Origin: Brachynemurus nebulosus
Taxonomy: Eukaryota; Arthropoda; Insecta; Neuroptera; Myrmeleontidae
DNA: 64,000 nt
Direction: 5' to 3'
Assembly (NCBI GenBank): GCA_035578155.1
Contig: JAPWDM010000004.1
Coordinates: 35,834,394 to 35,898,393, forward strand
The position numbers and the translations under genes were made by a program. Below, piece by piece: positions 10,756 through 23,507 of this stretch. Under the pieces are notes generated by a model. The model searched no databases and was not told the origin of the DNA. It saw nothing but the letters and a program-made list of their open reading frames with translations. Each line of letters opens with the position of its first letter. Position 1 is the stretch's first letter.

Positions 10756-10854
10756 CAGTATACTTATTCCTAAATTCCTCTCTCGCTCACTCTTTGTGTA
10801 TTCATATATAAGAGTGAGAGAGTGAAAGGGGTTTCCATTTGGGAATAATTACTG
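10756..10854. mobile_element. 99-bp mariner-like MITE, TA flanked
   Basis: Inverted ends CAGTATACTTATTCC and GGGAATAATTACTG, each bordered by TA (10754-10755 and 10855-10856). An internal CTCTCTCGCTCACTCT pairs with AGAGTGAGAGAG, so the whole element folds back on itself. Confidence 0.65.
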
Positions 10855-11605
10855 TATTATCGAATGCTTCTGTAACATTATTAACATAATATGGCGAACC
10901 GTATTCGTATTTTTAAACATAGGTACGTCAATATTCTATATGCGTACTTAATTTTGAACACTTGATTTTCTTTTTTGGAATGTATGCCAAATCATTATTA
11001 AATTCAGTTTTTTTACGATAGCAAAGTGTTTTTAGAATTTCTTCTGAAAAATAGACGTCAGTTACATTCATAAATATCTATTTTTTGATGTTCAGATAAT
11101 TTTGACGCATACCAGGCATACTCGATCATTTCTAAAAAAAAAAAAAAAATGAAAGATTGATTGAGTTTTAATGCAGTCGTTACGAGAACTAATTTCCTGA
11201 TTTTCTTCAGTCAATTTTCATAACGGATTATAAAAGTCTAATAAAAAAATATATTTTTTAAAACTTTAAAAATTTTTTTCTAGACAGTGACTGAGTAGTG
11301 TGCATTACAGCTTCAGCATATGAATACTTTTACCGCATATGAATTGCACGCAAATGCTAATTGCGATTTGAATATCCCACACCGTTCCTGTCCCCTTCGC
11401 AGTGAAAATGAATATGTACAATTATTTACAAAAAAGACTTCAAATGATACAAAATCACTTATCAAATATTGGGTGGATTTATAGTAAATAATCGTACATC
11501 AGTATAAAATGAAAGCAAATCCACAGAAATCGTCCCGTTTAGAAGGAATAAGGGAAACAGAGGATGTGTGCAATAAAGATGGACAACAGTTCCTATATAC
11601 ATACC
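10855..11605. other. no gene recognised
   Basis: AT-rich, with an A15-type homopolymer near 11137. The minus-strand frame at 11462-11692 overlaps the hAT end and is not credible. Confidence 0.5.
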
Positions 11606-11908
11606 AACATACTTAGGGTTTCCAGACGTCCTGATAAAGCCGGACACAGTCAGGCTTTTTTCGGCCAAATTAGGCTTTTTAAACTTGACCATGTTTTTTT
11701 TTTTTTTTACATTACCCGCCCGTGATTTGATTCATGAATCCTTTTTAATTTTTTAAAAAATTTGTTTAAGTAATAAATGAAGTTACATGGGTAAAACTGA
11801 AGTTTTGTACCCAGCATTCAAATTTTATACAATAATTAATCTTCTACATACATACTTATAATATACTGTTATTTTAGTTTTCCCGAAAACTCAATCATCT
11901 ACATAAAA

Positions 11909-12411
11909 TTGGGCATTTTAATACTTTATTTAAAAAAAATCTTAATAGAACAACTATTGGATTTATTAGACAATACCGAGACGTTATTGGCTATTACACT
12001 ACACAAAAATTTTAAATCCTTTTTCCACATAGGCAAAGAAATTCAAAATTTAATTTCAAAATTTTTTAACCGAAAAATCTATATTTGTTGAATTTAAAAA
12101 AATTTTATTATTATAAATATTTTGACCAATTACAAAACCTTAAAACATTTTTGAACAGTAAAAAAGAGGACCATGATTTTAAGAAGCTATTAGCAAATAA
12201 TAAATGGGTAGACTATTTTAAATCGATTAGTAATTCAGATTGCTTTTCAGAATTCCTTACGATTTGTGAATATTATTTTTCCATTCCGCGCTATAATGCA
12301 AATGTTGAAACAGTTTTTTCTTAAATAGGTCAAGAATGGTCAAAAGGATGCAACAAATTAAATGTCGATACTATAGCCAAAATGTTGAACAATTTAATTT
12401 TAAAAATTTGA
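11909..12411 (+). pseudogene. hAT transposase C-terminal relic
   Basis: The frame at 12085-12324 ends in FLTICEYYFSIPRYNANVET then VFS, the signature of the hAT dimerisation domain (the usual form is SIP.SNA..ERVFS). After an in-frame TAA at 12322-12324 the same frame continues IGQEWSKGCNKLNVDTIAKM and LNNLIL to 12411, matching the rest of that domain. The upstream piece (11909-12091) is in another frame, so at least one frameshift and one stop break the gene. Only the C-terminal part remains. The usual RNase H-like catalytic core was not found. It is not functional. Confidence 0.75.
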
Positions 12412-13415
12412 CTTGTAAAGAGTTTTACAACTAAATTTTAAAAGAAAATGAGCTTAAAGCAGATGTCAGCCAATGAAAAATATTAATTACTTTATGTTAC
12501 AAATATACTAAGGGAGGAGTTCACGCCAGAAACGGCTAATAAACTAATTTTTTTCGAATTTCGTTTTTTGTTTTTATTTTGTTCTGTGGTTCTTTACAAA
12601 CACGGTGATATATAAAACATGGCCAAAAAAATTTTTTTCAAGTAGAAAAATATTTATTTGTGAGCCGCTGCACAGCCAAGTTGCTGCTCCTTTGCAGACA
12701 ACACTCGCTTCCCCCTCGCGATTTGATCAGTAATATAACTACTTGAAGATGAAGAATCTTCAGGATAAAGAAAAGAAAAAGGAACAAGAGGGGACAATGT
12801 ATGGGGCTGGAGAGTTTTAATAAACAGTGAGTAAACCGCTTCTTTTGTTATAATTTTTGTTTTTTACCGTTTCCCGAAAATTGTCTTTTTCCCGACAAGG
12901 AAAATCATATCTCAAGTTCTAGAAAAGATAGAGACTTAATTTTTTTTATTTTGTTTATAAACATATTGCGCATAAAGTGGAGTATGCTTTTTCCATTTGA
13001 ACAATTGTAACTATTTTTAAACACTTTTTTTTTAGTAAAAAAGTGGGTTTTATAATTTTTAGAAGTTTGGGATTACAATTTTGTGGTTAATTTTTAAAAT
13101 TACCTGAAACCCATACTCAGCTTTATGGACAGGTCCTTTAGGAATAAAATAATGAAATAATATTTAAAAAATATTCATTACTTTTTGAGATATGGCGTTC
13201 CTTGTAAACGCTTAAAAACTTGTGAAAAAGAGCCCCCTCCCCCCACAGGGAAGAGTAATGAATGTTTCAAAAACAAAATTTTCTATTTGAAACCCTCCCT
13301 AATTTGAAAAAAAATTTCAACAAGCAAAATAATCATAAATAAAAAAGTTGCTTTTTTATTTGATCTCCCTTTTTAAAGTTTTTTTAGTTCATTAGTGTTT
13401 TGTTTAATTTTGTTA

Positions 13416-14128
13416 ACTTCCCATAGGAAGTTATTGTAATGGGTCCGATTTTACGAATCGCTAATTTTGACGTTTCCACGTCTCCACGAAAATCTCCACG
13501 TTTCAAGGTCACTAGAATCCGAATCCATCGTTTTTAGCGTGATGTCTGTGTGTGCGTTCGTTAGTTCCTTCGTTCGTGAATTGTTTTTCGTTTCGCATAT
13601 CTTGACAACAAATGATGATATCAACTCCGGACTAATTTCATTAGATGCGTAATCAAAAAATGAAGATCGGATAAATTTTTCAGCAAATTCGGATTAGCGG
13701 TTTGTTTTTTGTGGTAAAAAACGGAATTAACTTTATTAAGATAACATAGATGATATGGCTTTTTTACTATAACAGTATTATATAATGGCCTAAGAACCTT
13801 TCTTGCTGTTAAAAACACCAGTATTTTATTACAAAATTAAAAAAAAGAAAAAAAGAAACGAAATAAGAAACTTGAAAAAATTAGTTTTTTGCCAAAATAT
13901 ATTTTGTCTCGCATATCTTGAGAACAAATGAGGTTATTTATCATTTGTTTGATAAGGGTGGAGCCCCCACCCTTAGGTACAGAAGGCGAAGCCCTCGGTA
14001 TGGTGCAAGGGGCAAAACCTTTATCGGGGGTCCAGGGGAGGAGTCGCCTGAAATGAAAAAAAGAATTATTTATCTATAGTAGTCTCTAGTCTTTAAGGAC
14101 TCCCAACGGGAAGTTGACAGTGTGGGTA
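13416..14128. repeat. nested repeat with GGAAGTT-type ends and a GC-rich block
   Basis: The left part reads ACTTCCCATAGGAAGTTATT with the related ACGGGAAGTTGACAG at the right. Between them is a compact GC-rich block (about 13965-14050: GGGTGGAGCCCCCACCC and GGGGGTCCAGGGGAGGAG) unlike its AT-rich host. This is probably an independent insertion in the hAT. No TSD could be set. Confidence 0.4.
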
Positions 14129-14468
14129 GACCTGTCCCCCAAATTTTTTTTCATTGCAAATTGCAATAGTAGATACGGTAGTTACTGCTACCTATTATTG
14201 CCATACAATTATTGAAATTAATATTGTAATGAATATTGAATGATTAATAATAAAGAAAACTTATTCATTCAATTTTATTGTTGTTTTATTAGAATTTAAG
14301 AAAATTTTATGGTAATTGATAAAAAGGCCTTGTTTTACTTAAAAAAATTGTCGTGTTATACTAAGACTAAAAACTTAAGGGTGTCCGGCTTTTTTACCCA
14401 AATGTCCGGCTAAACTGACTGCTCTCTCCGGCTTTTCGGTTTTAAAATCTGGCAACCCTAAACATACC

Positions 14469-17310
14469 TATACGTATGTTACGAAGTTTACATATCATAT
14501 AAATACATACAAATTATACATGAACACACACACACCCACATACATGCATATAATATACATATATATAAATACATTGTTGTGTAGTTTAGCTAGCAGTAGT
14601 GTTAAATGGCCCGCGTGGCCAGCCTCGTAATGATGGACGATCTTGTAGCAGGTGGATCTAAACACCAGCACTGTATATAAATAAGGACCAAACATAACAA
14701 CACTGGCCACATACAAACATTCTCAATATAATATACTACAATACTCAACTACTTTGCGGACCCACTTACCATATTTCGCCCAACTTCATCACTCCAGCAT
14801 GCCGACTCCACGCTACAACCCACCGTACGTAGGTACGACAGAACATATAAAATGTCTCTTATTCCCGAATATACGTACATATATGGGATGAATGGTACAT
14901 ACAGAATATATTATGTACATATTCATCGTCACAATATTTCGCGTGTTATATGGGGACACTCCACTCGTATGTATAAAATGCTGGTGTACACTCGGTTATA
15001 TGATTACAATATTTCGGACGATATCGAGTGAATGTTTTTCGATCTGCTAATTAAAATGAGAAAAAAAAGTTACACAAATATTCTCTTTTGGCACGTGGCT
15101 GATATTTAATAGCCGAATTTTAGTGATTTTTTTTTTTTTTTTTTTTTGGTTTGGCGCGACAATTTTTTTGATATTTTCTATCGAATGTCCAATTTTTGTG
15201 GAGCAAAAAAAATAATGACCTGCAGACGATCGATATTTTTGTACATTATCAGATTTTGTACAAAATTATTAAGCCTTTTAGAATTTTATCATAACTATAA
15301 TCATTTAACGTTCTTAATGTAATAACATTTCGGAGTCCTTTTTTTTTGAAACATGAGTGATTTTGAATAATAAAAATTGGATGGTCTCAATCTCTTTTAA
15401 AAATTTTACCTACGACTACCAATGAAATTGCTTATTTGCTATATAAAATACTATCTAGGTAAGCTATGTTTTACATACAGCTGTACAAATTTAGTGACTT
15501 CAAGAGTGTGTACCACAACTTACTAAACTATTATTAATTTTTATCCTGTATATGTGTATTATGTCTATCACAGTTTTAGGTAGTCACGGTGCCGTTAATT
15601 GCTTTGTATGTTCGTACTAAGTGAGATGTTTCTTCCCTATTTAGTTGATTATGTTAACATCTTTATCAATTTGCATTCTATCTATCTATTTTAATTATTT
15701 ATTCTATCTAATCGCGAAATTTTTGCGAATAGAAGCACAGATAATCCATTTCAGTCGAAAACAGTTACTTTTAGTGTTGGATAGTAATTGATTATAATTT
15801 CGTGCCCTATGTAAGGGGTGACTTTACCACCATAGCATCACATATTTTTAATTTTCTATACACTGAAAAAATAATTGTATAGTTACTCTTACTAAAAACA
15901 TATTTAGTTAATCTGAAATAACTGCTTTAACAACTTTTTATAGTTTACGGTACTATAAATAAAGTCACTCAAAGTAAAAAAAAATTGTGATAACAACTAA
16001 AAGAGTCTGAATAAAAAATTTATTAAATGACATGATATGTTTAAAATTAAAGATTAAGAGATACTGTAACTAATTGATTATTATTGCTAATGCACAAAAA
16101 AAATGTTAAAGCAACAATATATTTTTAATAAAAATAAAAATAAAAAAATTAACAGAAAAAAAATTATCTATTCATCTTTTATCTTTTTAACTATTCATCT
16201 TCTAGGAATTTTCTAACTTATGTATTTTAATTTTTATTTAATACAACCTACAAAAAATTATTCTGGTCATTCTTAAAGAAAGTAGGAAAACAAATATTTT
16301 GGATATTATATAATAATAAGGATAAACAGTAGCGATGCACAGCCAATAAAGGTACGATGTATATTTGATGAAAACACAGATTAGTTCAAATCATAGATGT
16401 CGCAATAGAAATTTGATTTTAAATGCATAGGTAATATTAAGTAAGTAGTTAGATAAAAAAAAATTAATTTTTAATAGAACTAAATTTACTTACATTCAAT
16501 TTATTATACAAACTATTTTTTACAAATTATTAAGTTGTCTGGAATCAATGTCAGTAAATTGCACAAGTTGATTGTACAATATTATTTAGCGTGTAGGGGC
16601 CGCTTAAGACAGTCACCCGATACATACATACGTATCCATCCAGTTACCCATAACCATCGTTACAACCAACCATTCATTCAGTTATGTTTCTCCGCTCTAC
16701 ACTTATATGCTACTATACACTCCACTCTACGGTTACTCTCTGCTACGTTACACAATTCTACGAATACTACTAAACTGGTCGTAAGCAAAGTCTGTTGTTA
16801 GTCATTAGCTTACTGTAATTATCATCTTTATTTATGGCTAGTAATCTTAATGTCCTTCTAACTTACCGAAAATTTATAACTATAATATTTATTTCTACTA
16901 TATATTCCAATTTATGGATGGAACAACACCGAACAAACGCAAACAAATATTCTGGCTAAAAAATATGAGGTTGTACGTATTACGACTGCTACAGACTGCT
17001 AGTAGTAATTGTACGAATCGACTATGATGGTGAGGAAAAAAAGAAAAAATTATTGTTTTTTTTTTGTAATTATTTTTTTTTCTACATATATATATATATA
17101 TAAATATAATTCGTAAACGAAAAACGTATGGTGTTTGTTATATAATTAATTATTTCAGGTTCGGGACAAAATTACAAATGAAAAAAATTCTTGCATATTC
17201 AGGAAAATATGTAAAACATTTTCTGTGTACAAGTATTTCAATAAATCCTTCCAAAATTGTCACGTAGATCTAATATTAGTATACATTTTTCGTTAAAAGA
17301 TTAACAGAAA
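14469..17310. other. no gene recognised
   Basis: Contains CA/TA-rich microsatellite-like sequence near 14500-14570, T-runs, a short (TA)n at about 17085-17102, and at 15860 an ACACTGAAAAAATAA motif resembling the end of the ACAC family. I could not find its partner end. The 16535-16801 plus-strand frame (88 aa) has no recognisable domain. Confidence 0.5.
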
Positions 17311-17332
17311 ATACCTCCGAGTCAGTGTTGGT
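17311..17332. repeat. left copy of 22-bp unit flanking the assembly gap
   Basis: ATACCTCCGAGTCAGTGTTG plus GT here and the related ATACCTCTGAGTTAGCGTTG plus GC at 17833-17854 differ at few positions. The last known bases on both sides of the gap are therefore one repeat unit. Confidence 0.75.
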
Positions 17333-17832
17333 NNNNNNNNNNNNNNNNNNNNNNNNNNNNNNNNNNNNNNNNNNNNNNNNNNNNNNNNNNNNNNNNNNNN
17401 NNNNNNNNNNNNNNNNNNNNNNNNNNNNNNNNNNNNNNNNNNNNNNNNNNNNNNNNNNNNNNNNNNNNNNNNNNNNNNNNNNNNNNNNNNNNNNNNNNNN
17501 NNNNNNNNNNNNNNNNNNNNNNNNNNNNNNNNNNNNNNNNNNNNNNNNNNNNNNNNNNNNNNNNNNNNNNNNNNNNNNNNNNNNNNNNNNNNNNNNNNNN
17601 NNNNNNNNNNNNNNNNNNNNNNNNNNNNNNNNNNNNNNNNNNNNNNNNNNNNNNNNNNNNNNNNNNNNNNNNNNNNNNNNNNNNNNNNNNNNNNNNNNNN
17701 NNNNNNNNNNNNNNNNNNNNNNNNNNNNNNNNNNNNNNNNNNNNNNNNNNNNNNNNNNNNNNNNNNNNNNNNNNNNNNNNNNNNNNNNNNNNNNNNNNNN
17801 NNNNNNNNNNNNNNNNNNNNNNNNNNNNNNNN
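17333..17832. other. assembly gap, 500 N
   Basis: Exactly 500 N, a conventional placeholder length, so the true size is unknown. Reading frames called through it are meaningless. Confidence 1.
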
Positions 17833-17854
17833 ATACCTCTGAGTTAGCGTTGGC
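17833..17854. repeat. right copy of the gap-flanking 22-bp unit
   Basis: Same unit as on the left of the gap, same orientation, so the gap probably hides a tandem array. Confidence 0.75.
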
Positions 17855-18706
17855 ACGTTTGAATAACTAGATTCGAGGTGCTAATTTCCTGAGAATCGGA
17901 TTTACTACAATAACTTGAAATGAAATACACATATTGAAGACTTATATATGAAGTTAAAGTTTACCAAATGAATAAGCTCTCCACAGACCAATAAACACTA
18001 TTATATTATACTACTAGACTAAACGTAAAGCCAGTTTCTGGGCATTTTTCTTTAAGCAGATAATAGGGTGAGACGGGTGAAACTTAATGAAATAATATAA
18101 TGTCAATTTCTAAATTAATGTCAAGTGCGACTATAATTATTGCAGGACATAATTTGTAAACGTACGTATTTTGAAAATAAAGCGAATACCATTTTTTTTC
18201 GAAATTTTGCAGTTTCTTCTGAAAAAAGTAAAATTTTATTATCAATATTATATTTTTACAATAACTATTTGAAAACGTTACTACGAATACCATCCATTAC
18301 TATCTTACCTTATCTATTAAGGTCGGAACTAGGTCGTAACTGGCTGCCTCTATTAAACATTTATATAATTAGTCTATATAATATAATATGTTCATTGGCC
18401 TGTGAAACTCTCTAAACTAGATAATCTAACTTTATAGTATTGGATCCTATGGCATTATTTTGTGAAGTTCATCGTATAAAACAGAACAACTTTTAAAAGT
18501 GCAAAAAGTTGTATAGCACATTTAAAACTTCTATTGTAGAGTCCTGCAAATAATATTTTAAAGAACTGTAAATTTTAACTACTTATTCGCTGTTTGTTTG
18601 TGTGCCAGATTCTGATCTATATTTACGAAAATGAAGATACATGGCCTTGTCACTCACATCTTTACCTGTATGAGAGAAGGAATAAAGATAAAATGTGCGT
18701 GTCATA
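17855..18706. other. no gene recognised
   Basis: AT-rich single-copy-looking sequence. The overlapping short frames on both strands have no domain. Confidence 0.55.
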
Positions 18707-18714
18707 CCATAGAT

Positions 18715-19466
18715 CAGTATTTTTCAACCTTTTCCATGGCGCGACCCCCTTAGTATGGAAAAATATTTCACGACCCCCTACCCTCCGCTATTACCAACTT
18801 TTTATTTTTTTATGTTATAAATATCGAATCCGTTCATCATTATTAATTATTTTCATAGTTAGGTATCGATTAAATACGTAATTAAAGACTTGAAACAGGC
18901 GTATTTTTATATCGACATCAAAATTGACGACTTATAGTAGCTTCTGAAGGCGCACATGGCGTAAAAAGTGACATGCGCACGCACGACGGTCGTCAGCGTT
19001 TAACACTTCCGAGAGTAATCCATTTGAATTCTTTGAACTGTGAACTGGCGTTAGTATTTAAATTTATTGAATTGCATTGTTTAGTAGTTGCTCACTTATT
19101 ATTGTCTAATATTCAAAATTCTATGCTCATTTTAATTATTGAAAATGGATAAGTTTTTGGAAACATATGCACAACCGTCAACTTCAAGTTCCAATGAGAG
19201 TAATAAAACAAAACCAAAGAAAAAGTGTCTATATGACGACAATTATTTAAAATTCGGATTTACTGTTATTGAAAATAAGTCGCAATTTTGAAACTTTATC
19301 GCGCAAAAGTATGAAGCTCTCATATTAATGTAACCATTAATTAACCTTCTTTTTATTAAATATCATATATTGAACTAGAGTGGTTTTATTTTTAAAGTGC
19401 TGCGGCCCTCTTAGAAAGGCTTCGCGACCCCCCAGGGGGTCGCGACACACAGGTTGAAAAACACTG
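18715..19466. mobile_element. hAT deletion derivative with perfect 8-bp TSD
   Basis: The ends are CAGTATTTTTCAACC and GGTTGAAAAACACTG, and both borders carry the identical 8-bp duplication CCATAGAT (18707-18714 and 19467-19474). Subterminal blocks GGGGGTCGCGA recur at both ends. At 752 bp it is nonautonomous. It keeps a first coding piece of transposase. A related, more rearranged copy is at 53370-54737. Confidence 0.92.
19145..19291 (+). pseudogene. hAT transposase N-terminal relic (48 aa)
   Basis: The frame MDKFLETYAQPSTSSSNESN continues with KTKPKKKCLYDDNYLKFGFT and ends at a TGA. The K-rich patch followed by YDDNYLKFGF matches the N-terminus of ZBED/Buster-type hAT transposases (K.KRKYDDSYL.FGF). 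The catalytic domain has been deleted and the right TIR follows within 180 bp. Its position and orientation inside a TSD-bounded hAT support the assignment. No function is expected. Confidence 0.65.
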
Positions 19467-19474
19467 CCATAGAT

Positions 19475-19980
19475 TAATAAGTGCCCAACAACCCATAAAT
19501 AACTTTGGTTTTGTACTCCTATTATAAAAAGTTGCCACAACAAGTAAAAGGTCTACCAATTTAAAAATATAATTTTAAAAAGAGAATTACTAACCAAAAT
19601 ATTTTAGGAGATACATGAATGTCTTGGCTCTTGGGGATAATATTTTTTGTTTGTAATCTTTTCTAATTTTGGACGAACTTAAAAAATTTTTATAGAGAAA
19701 TAAATAAATAATCTAATCTAATCTTTTTATCATATAGTTGATTGGGAATTGGTAAAATTAATTAAATGTTAAAAAAATTTGTTTTTGGTTAAAAAAAATT
19801 TTAACATTGGACTAATCTAATCTTGTTGAAGCTTGTTAAGATTGGTGGAAATACTATTTTAAGAGCGTCCACGAGCGACTTTTATCACGGAGACATTTTT
19901 GTCACACCGATATAATCTGCGTATTACAGAGAAGAGACAATTTTTAATGAGTAGATACCTTCCATTTGTCTCCCCACATT
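19475..19980. other. no gene recognised
   Basis: AT-rich spacer leading to the nested ACAC elements. Confidence 0.55.
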
Positions 19981-20704
19981 ATATATACACAGAAAAAAAA
20001 CAGTGATTTTATTTACAAAACCGCTTTTAGTATTAAGCTTTCGTTGTTAGAACTAAAATTTGAGTAATTGTAACAAAACTCGCTTTCAGTGATTAATATA
20101 AGTTTTATTAATCCTACAAATTGTGTTTTATTAATTTGTTAATATAAAATTTTGTAAATATTACAAAAACTTTTGTAATAACAAAAAAAATAATTTAGTA
20201 GTATATTTTTGTAGCATTAATTACAGTTCTATTAAATATTTTAAGTAAATATAAGAAAAATATTTGTAATTATAACACTGTTTTAAAAATCAAAATGCGC
20301 ATGCTTAAAGTAAAAGTCTCTTTTGTAATTAAAACGAAAATTTTTGTAATAATTAAATGAGGCTTGCGCAGAGTTGACAAGTTGATACGTTTATGTGATA
20401 TTTTGTAAACGTTCATAATACCTATATATGTATTTAAAGAAACCCTGATTTAGTGATTATCAAAAAGTTTTGTATTTCTCATTTAATAATTGTGTTTTGT
20501 AATTATAACAAAAAGTTTTGTAATAAATAACTGACGCAAGCGCAATATTAACGAATTCTATGATTTTTAGAATGTTGTGTAGTATTCATAGCGTCATTCT
20601 GTGATAGAGTCCATCTTCATAAATATTTATTATAACCTGACAAGAGTTTATGAAAAAACATAGTATACAATCTCAATTTAAAAGATTGTTTGTACGTTAG
20701 AAAT

Positions 20705-20944
20705 ATGACAAGAAAACTTGCTAATGGTTTTACTATCGAAAATCTGACAATGGCTAGTAAGTATTTTCATAAATTATTTTTTGCTCACAAATATTAATAA
20801 TATTCCTATTAAAATTTGATCTCTTTTTTTTCAGATACTAAAAGCAATTTTGAACATTATGGAAAAAATAATTTCAGATTTGCAGTTAAACTGTTTTATA
20901 ACCAAAGGAAAGTTCCTTCAGTTCAGAAATTTATAAAACACTAG
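20705..20944 (+). CDS. possible two-exon small ORF inside E1 (53 aa if spliced)
   Basis: Exon 1 at 20705-20756 (MTRKLANGFTIENLTMA) ends at GTAAGT. A 78-nt intron (20757-20834) finishes in a pyrimidine run and TTTCAG. Exon 2 at 20835-20944 continues in frame, TKSNFEHYGKNNFRFAVKLF then YNQRKVPSVQKFIKH, to a TAG. Both splice sites are strong matches and the frame is kept across the join. Without splicing the frame ends after about 31 codons. I do not recognise the family. It lies in the middle of E1, so it may be a remnant of the element's own gene or of a captured host exon. Confidence 0.35.
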
Positions 20945-20953
20945 CAAATTTGC

Positions 20954-21250
20954 ATTCCTTTTCAAATTCAAGTAAGGGTTATTTTTTGGTTAGACATGTT
21001 TTTAAGCTTCATATTTTAGTCAGTAAAATATTCTTTTTTTACAGGTGGAAAACATGCTAGGTACTCCTATTTTATCTTTTTACTTTGATTCTGAATCGAA
21101 TATGTAATCCATTATTCGACTATATGTGAAAAATCTCAGTCAAGTAAATTACTAACAAAAAGGATTCTTTTTCAAATTCAAGTAAGTTTTTTATTATTTG
21201 GTTAGACATTTTTTATGTTTCATATTTTAGTAAAATATGCTTTTTTACAG
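20954..21250 (+). repeat. duplicated exon-intron unit in E1
   Basis: Two related units, 20954-21044 and 21164-21250. Each begins ATTC(C/T)TTTTCAAATTCA followed by AGTAAG (donor-like), then a GGTTAGACAT and TTCATATTTTAGT block, and ends TTTTTTACAG (acceptor-like). This looks like a tandem duplication of a small exon and its downstream intron. Confidence 0.55.
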
Positions 21251-22256
21251 ATAAACAACATGTTTGTTTTCGTTTTGTTTTTTAAATTTTTTCACTGGAT
21301 TTTGAAGATGTAATTGAATATTGGACTACAGTTATATCTTTTATTGAAATTTGCTTAATATTAGTTCTGAATATAAAAATATGTTAGAATTATTTCTAAA
21401 ACACTTGCCATACCTCCTGTAAGTTAATACATTTTAACATAACTTTTTATTTTTTTGTATTAATTAATTAATAAATTCATTTATATAAAATAAAATTTTT
21501 CTTATTTTACAGGGATTAACTGGATGTACTTTGATAATTAATGTAATGCTGTGTAAAATAGATGTGAAGTTTGAATTTTGTACATATTTTATAGTCACAT
21601 ATGTTTTGTTTTTTACATTAATTATCAAAGTATATCCAATAAGTTCCTTTCCTTCACAAATATCCTTAATAATATTTACAGGGGTTATTTGTAAGTACAA
21701 CAAAAAAATATAGTAAAATTTACTATAAAATTTAGTATTTATTAATAAATAAATCATACCAATTACAAATTCCATTTAGTAATTATAACAAAGTTTATTA
21801 AATGTTCAACAAAACATACGTTGTGTTTTATTCACAAAAATAAATATTTGTGATAATTACAAAAATTATTCTGAATTAATAGAACCTTTTAGTACTCAGA
21901 TTTTTAATAAAAGTGGTTTTGTAATATTACTAAACGGTTCTATTGGAGTAAAAATTTTGTAATATTAATTCACGTTTTTGTAATATACACGGTAAAAAGT
22001 TCCAATGTAAAATTACAGCAAATATCATTGGTTACTTTTGTACATAAAAAGTACTGTAAATTCACAGGCGACTGTAATTTTACGTAACTCATGTAATATT
22101 TCCCTGTAATTTTACACAATTTTTTACATAAAAATTCATGTAATTTTACACTAATATTTATGTAATTTAAGGGGGAGTATGTAAATAAAAAACTGTAATT
22201 TTACAGTAAAGTTTATTCATATTTACACAGTAAATTTTAAAATTACATTGTATTTA

Positions 22257-22330
22257 TACAAAATTACATTGTGTTTTTACAAAATTACATGGTGTTTTTA
22301 CAAATTTACATTGTACGTTTACAAAAGTAC
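22257..22330. repeat. 21-bp tandem repeat in E2 left subterminal zone
   Basis: About three and a half units of ACAAAATTACATTGTGTTTT with small changes. Confidence 0.7.
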
Positions 22331-23507
22331 ATATGAAATCTGTATATTTACATATTATTATTACACTAGTATATTGTAATATTACAATATTTTTTGTAAT
22401 ATTACATTGTATTATCTATAGATGTACCAGTAACAATTAGATACTTACTCCAGTATTAGATTACTTGTACAATTTACAATTGTTAATTTTAGAACTGCAA
22501 TAACTTTTGTAAATGTAATATTTTTAGTAAAATAATGCCAAGATATAAACAATTAACAATAACAAAATTATTTATGTGTGATAAACATAGAAATTTGTCA
22601 CCTTAATATTTTAAGGTCACATTACACTTTCCCGCGTCAGGAAAATCGACTTTCTAGAAAGTGATTTATTGGAAAGTATCAGGTATATTTCAATAATATT
22701 ATCTAAACGTTTCAGGAAAATATTTTCTCAAATATTTTCGGAATGATTATAACGCCAGGTACTCTAATGAGTATTATAAACTTTGTCAAAATTAAATTTG
22801 AATTTCTGGAAACAAGATTTTTGTAAACGGCGTGCACAATAACATAAAAACTATTTTGCCAATCGACAATTTTTTGTTCAGTTTTTGACGGTTTTTTTTT
22901 TACGAAAAAAATGCTGCTTTTGGAATCATCAAATCATAATCTGTTTTGTGACTTGCAATCCTTGCAATTTTTCTCTGAAACTTTCAAAGAATATTATTAA
23001 AATATAATTCCAAGAGCATATTTTACGTGTATAAAATGTCCGACTTTTCCAACCCGAAGGAGTCTAATATCGCCCTAAATGTCTCATGTTTTTGATAATA
23101 TTCGAAACATGTGATTTTAAAATACATAACCTAAAACATCCTAGTTTCTGTATATACAGATTTATAATTATTATATATTTTATTTTATTTTTATTAAATT
23201 CTTATACGTAAACACCGATTTAGTTCCAGATGTAATTATTTTGGTCTTGAGTTAGTTTTTAAATGGATTTTTGTACATATTTTCCTAGACCAATTTTTCG
23301 TAATTTAAACGTGTTTTGTAACCTTTTCGCCTGCACAAATCTGAACGTAATTTTCGACTAATCTCATTACGAGTCAGAGAAAGATGAGCCTATTATTTTC
23401 TAAAATACTTTTATAAATATATGCCATTTTTTGAAAATTTATTAAATTGAATTCTGTATAAGTACTTAATTATTTATAGCTGTTAAAAGAATCATTTTTA
23501 AAATATC

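Larger units (their letters stand above)
11614..14460. mobile_element. hAT transposon, degenerate, with 8-bp target-site duplication
   Basis: The ends match as short TIRs: TAGGGTTTCCAGACG at 11614 and the complement of TAGGGTTGCCAGATT at 14460. The flanks are AACATACT (11606-11613) and AACATACC (14461-14468), a 7/8 match of the 8-bp duplication typical of hAT. Subterminal GTCCGGCTTTT-like blocks occur at both ends. Inside is a decayed hAT C-terminal dimerisation region and a further repeat at about 13416-14128. Confidence 0.85.

Noticed and set aside
15860..16250. Fifth ACAC-family element
   Set aside because: Only one end-like motif seen; no inverted partner.
17293..17870. Frames of about 180 codons on both strands
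   Set aside because: They consist of the 500-N gap.
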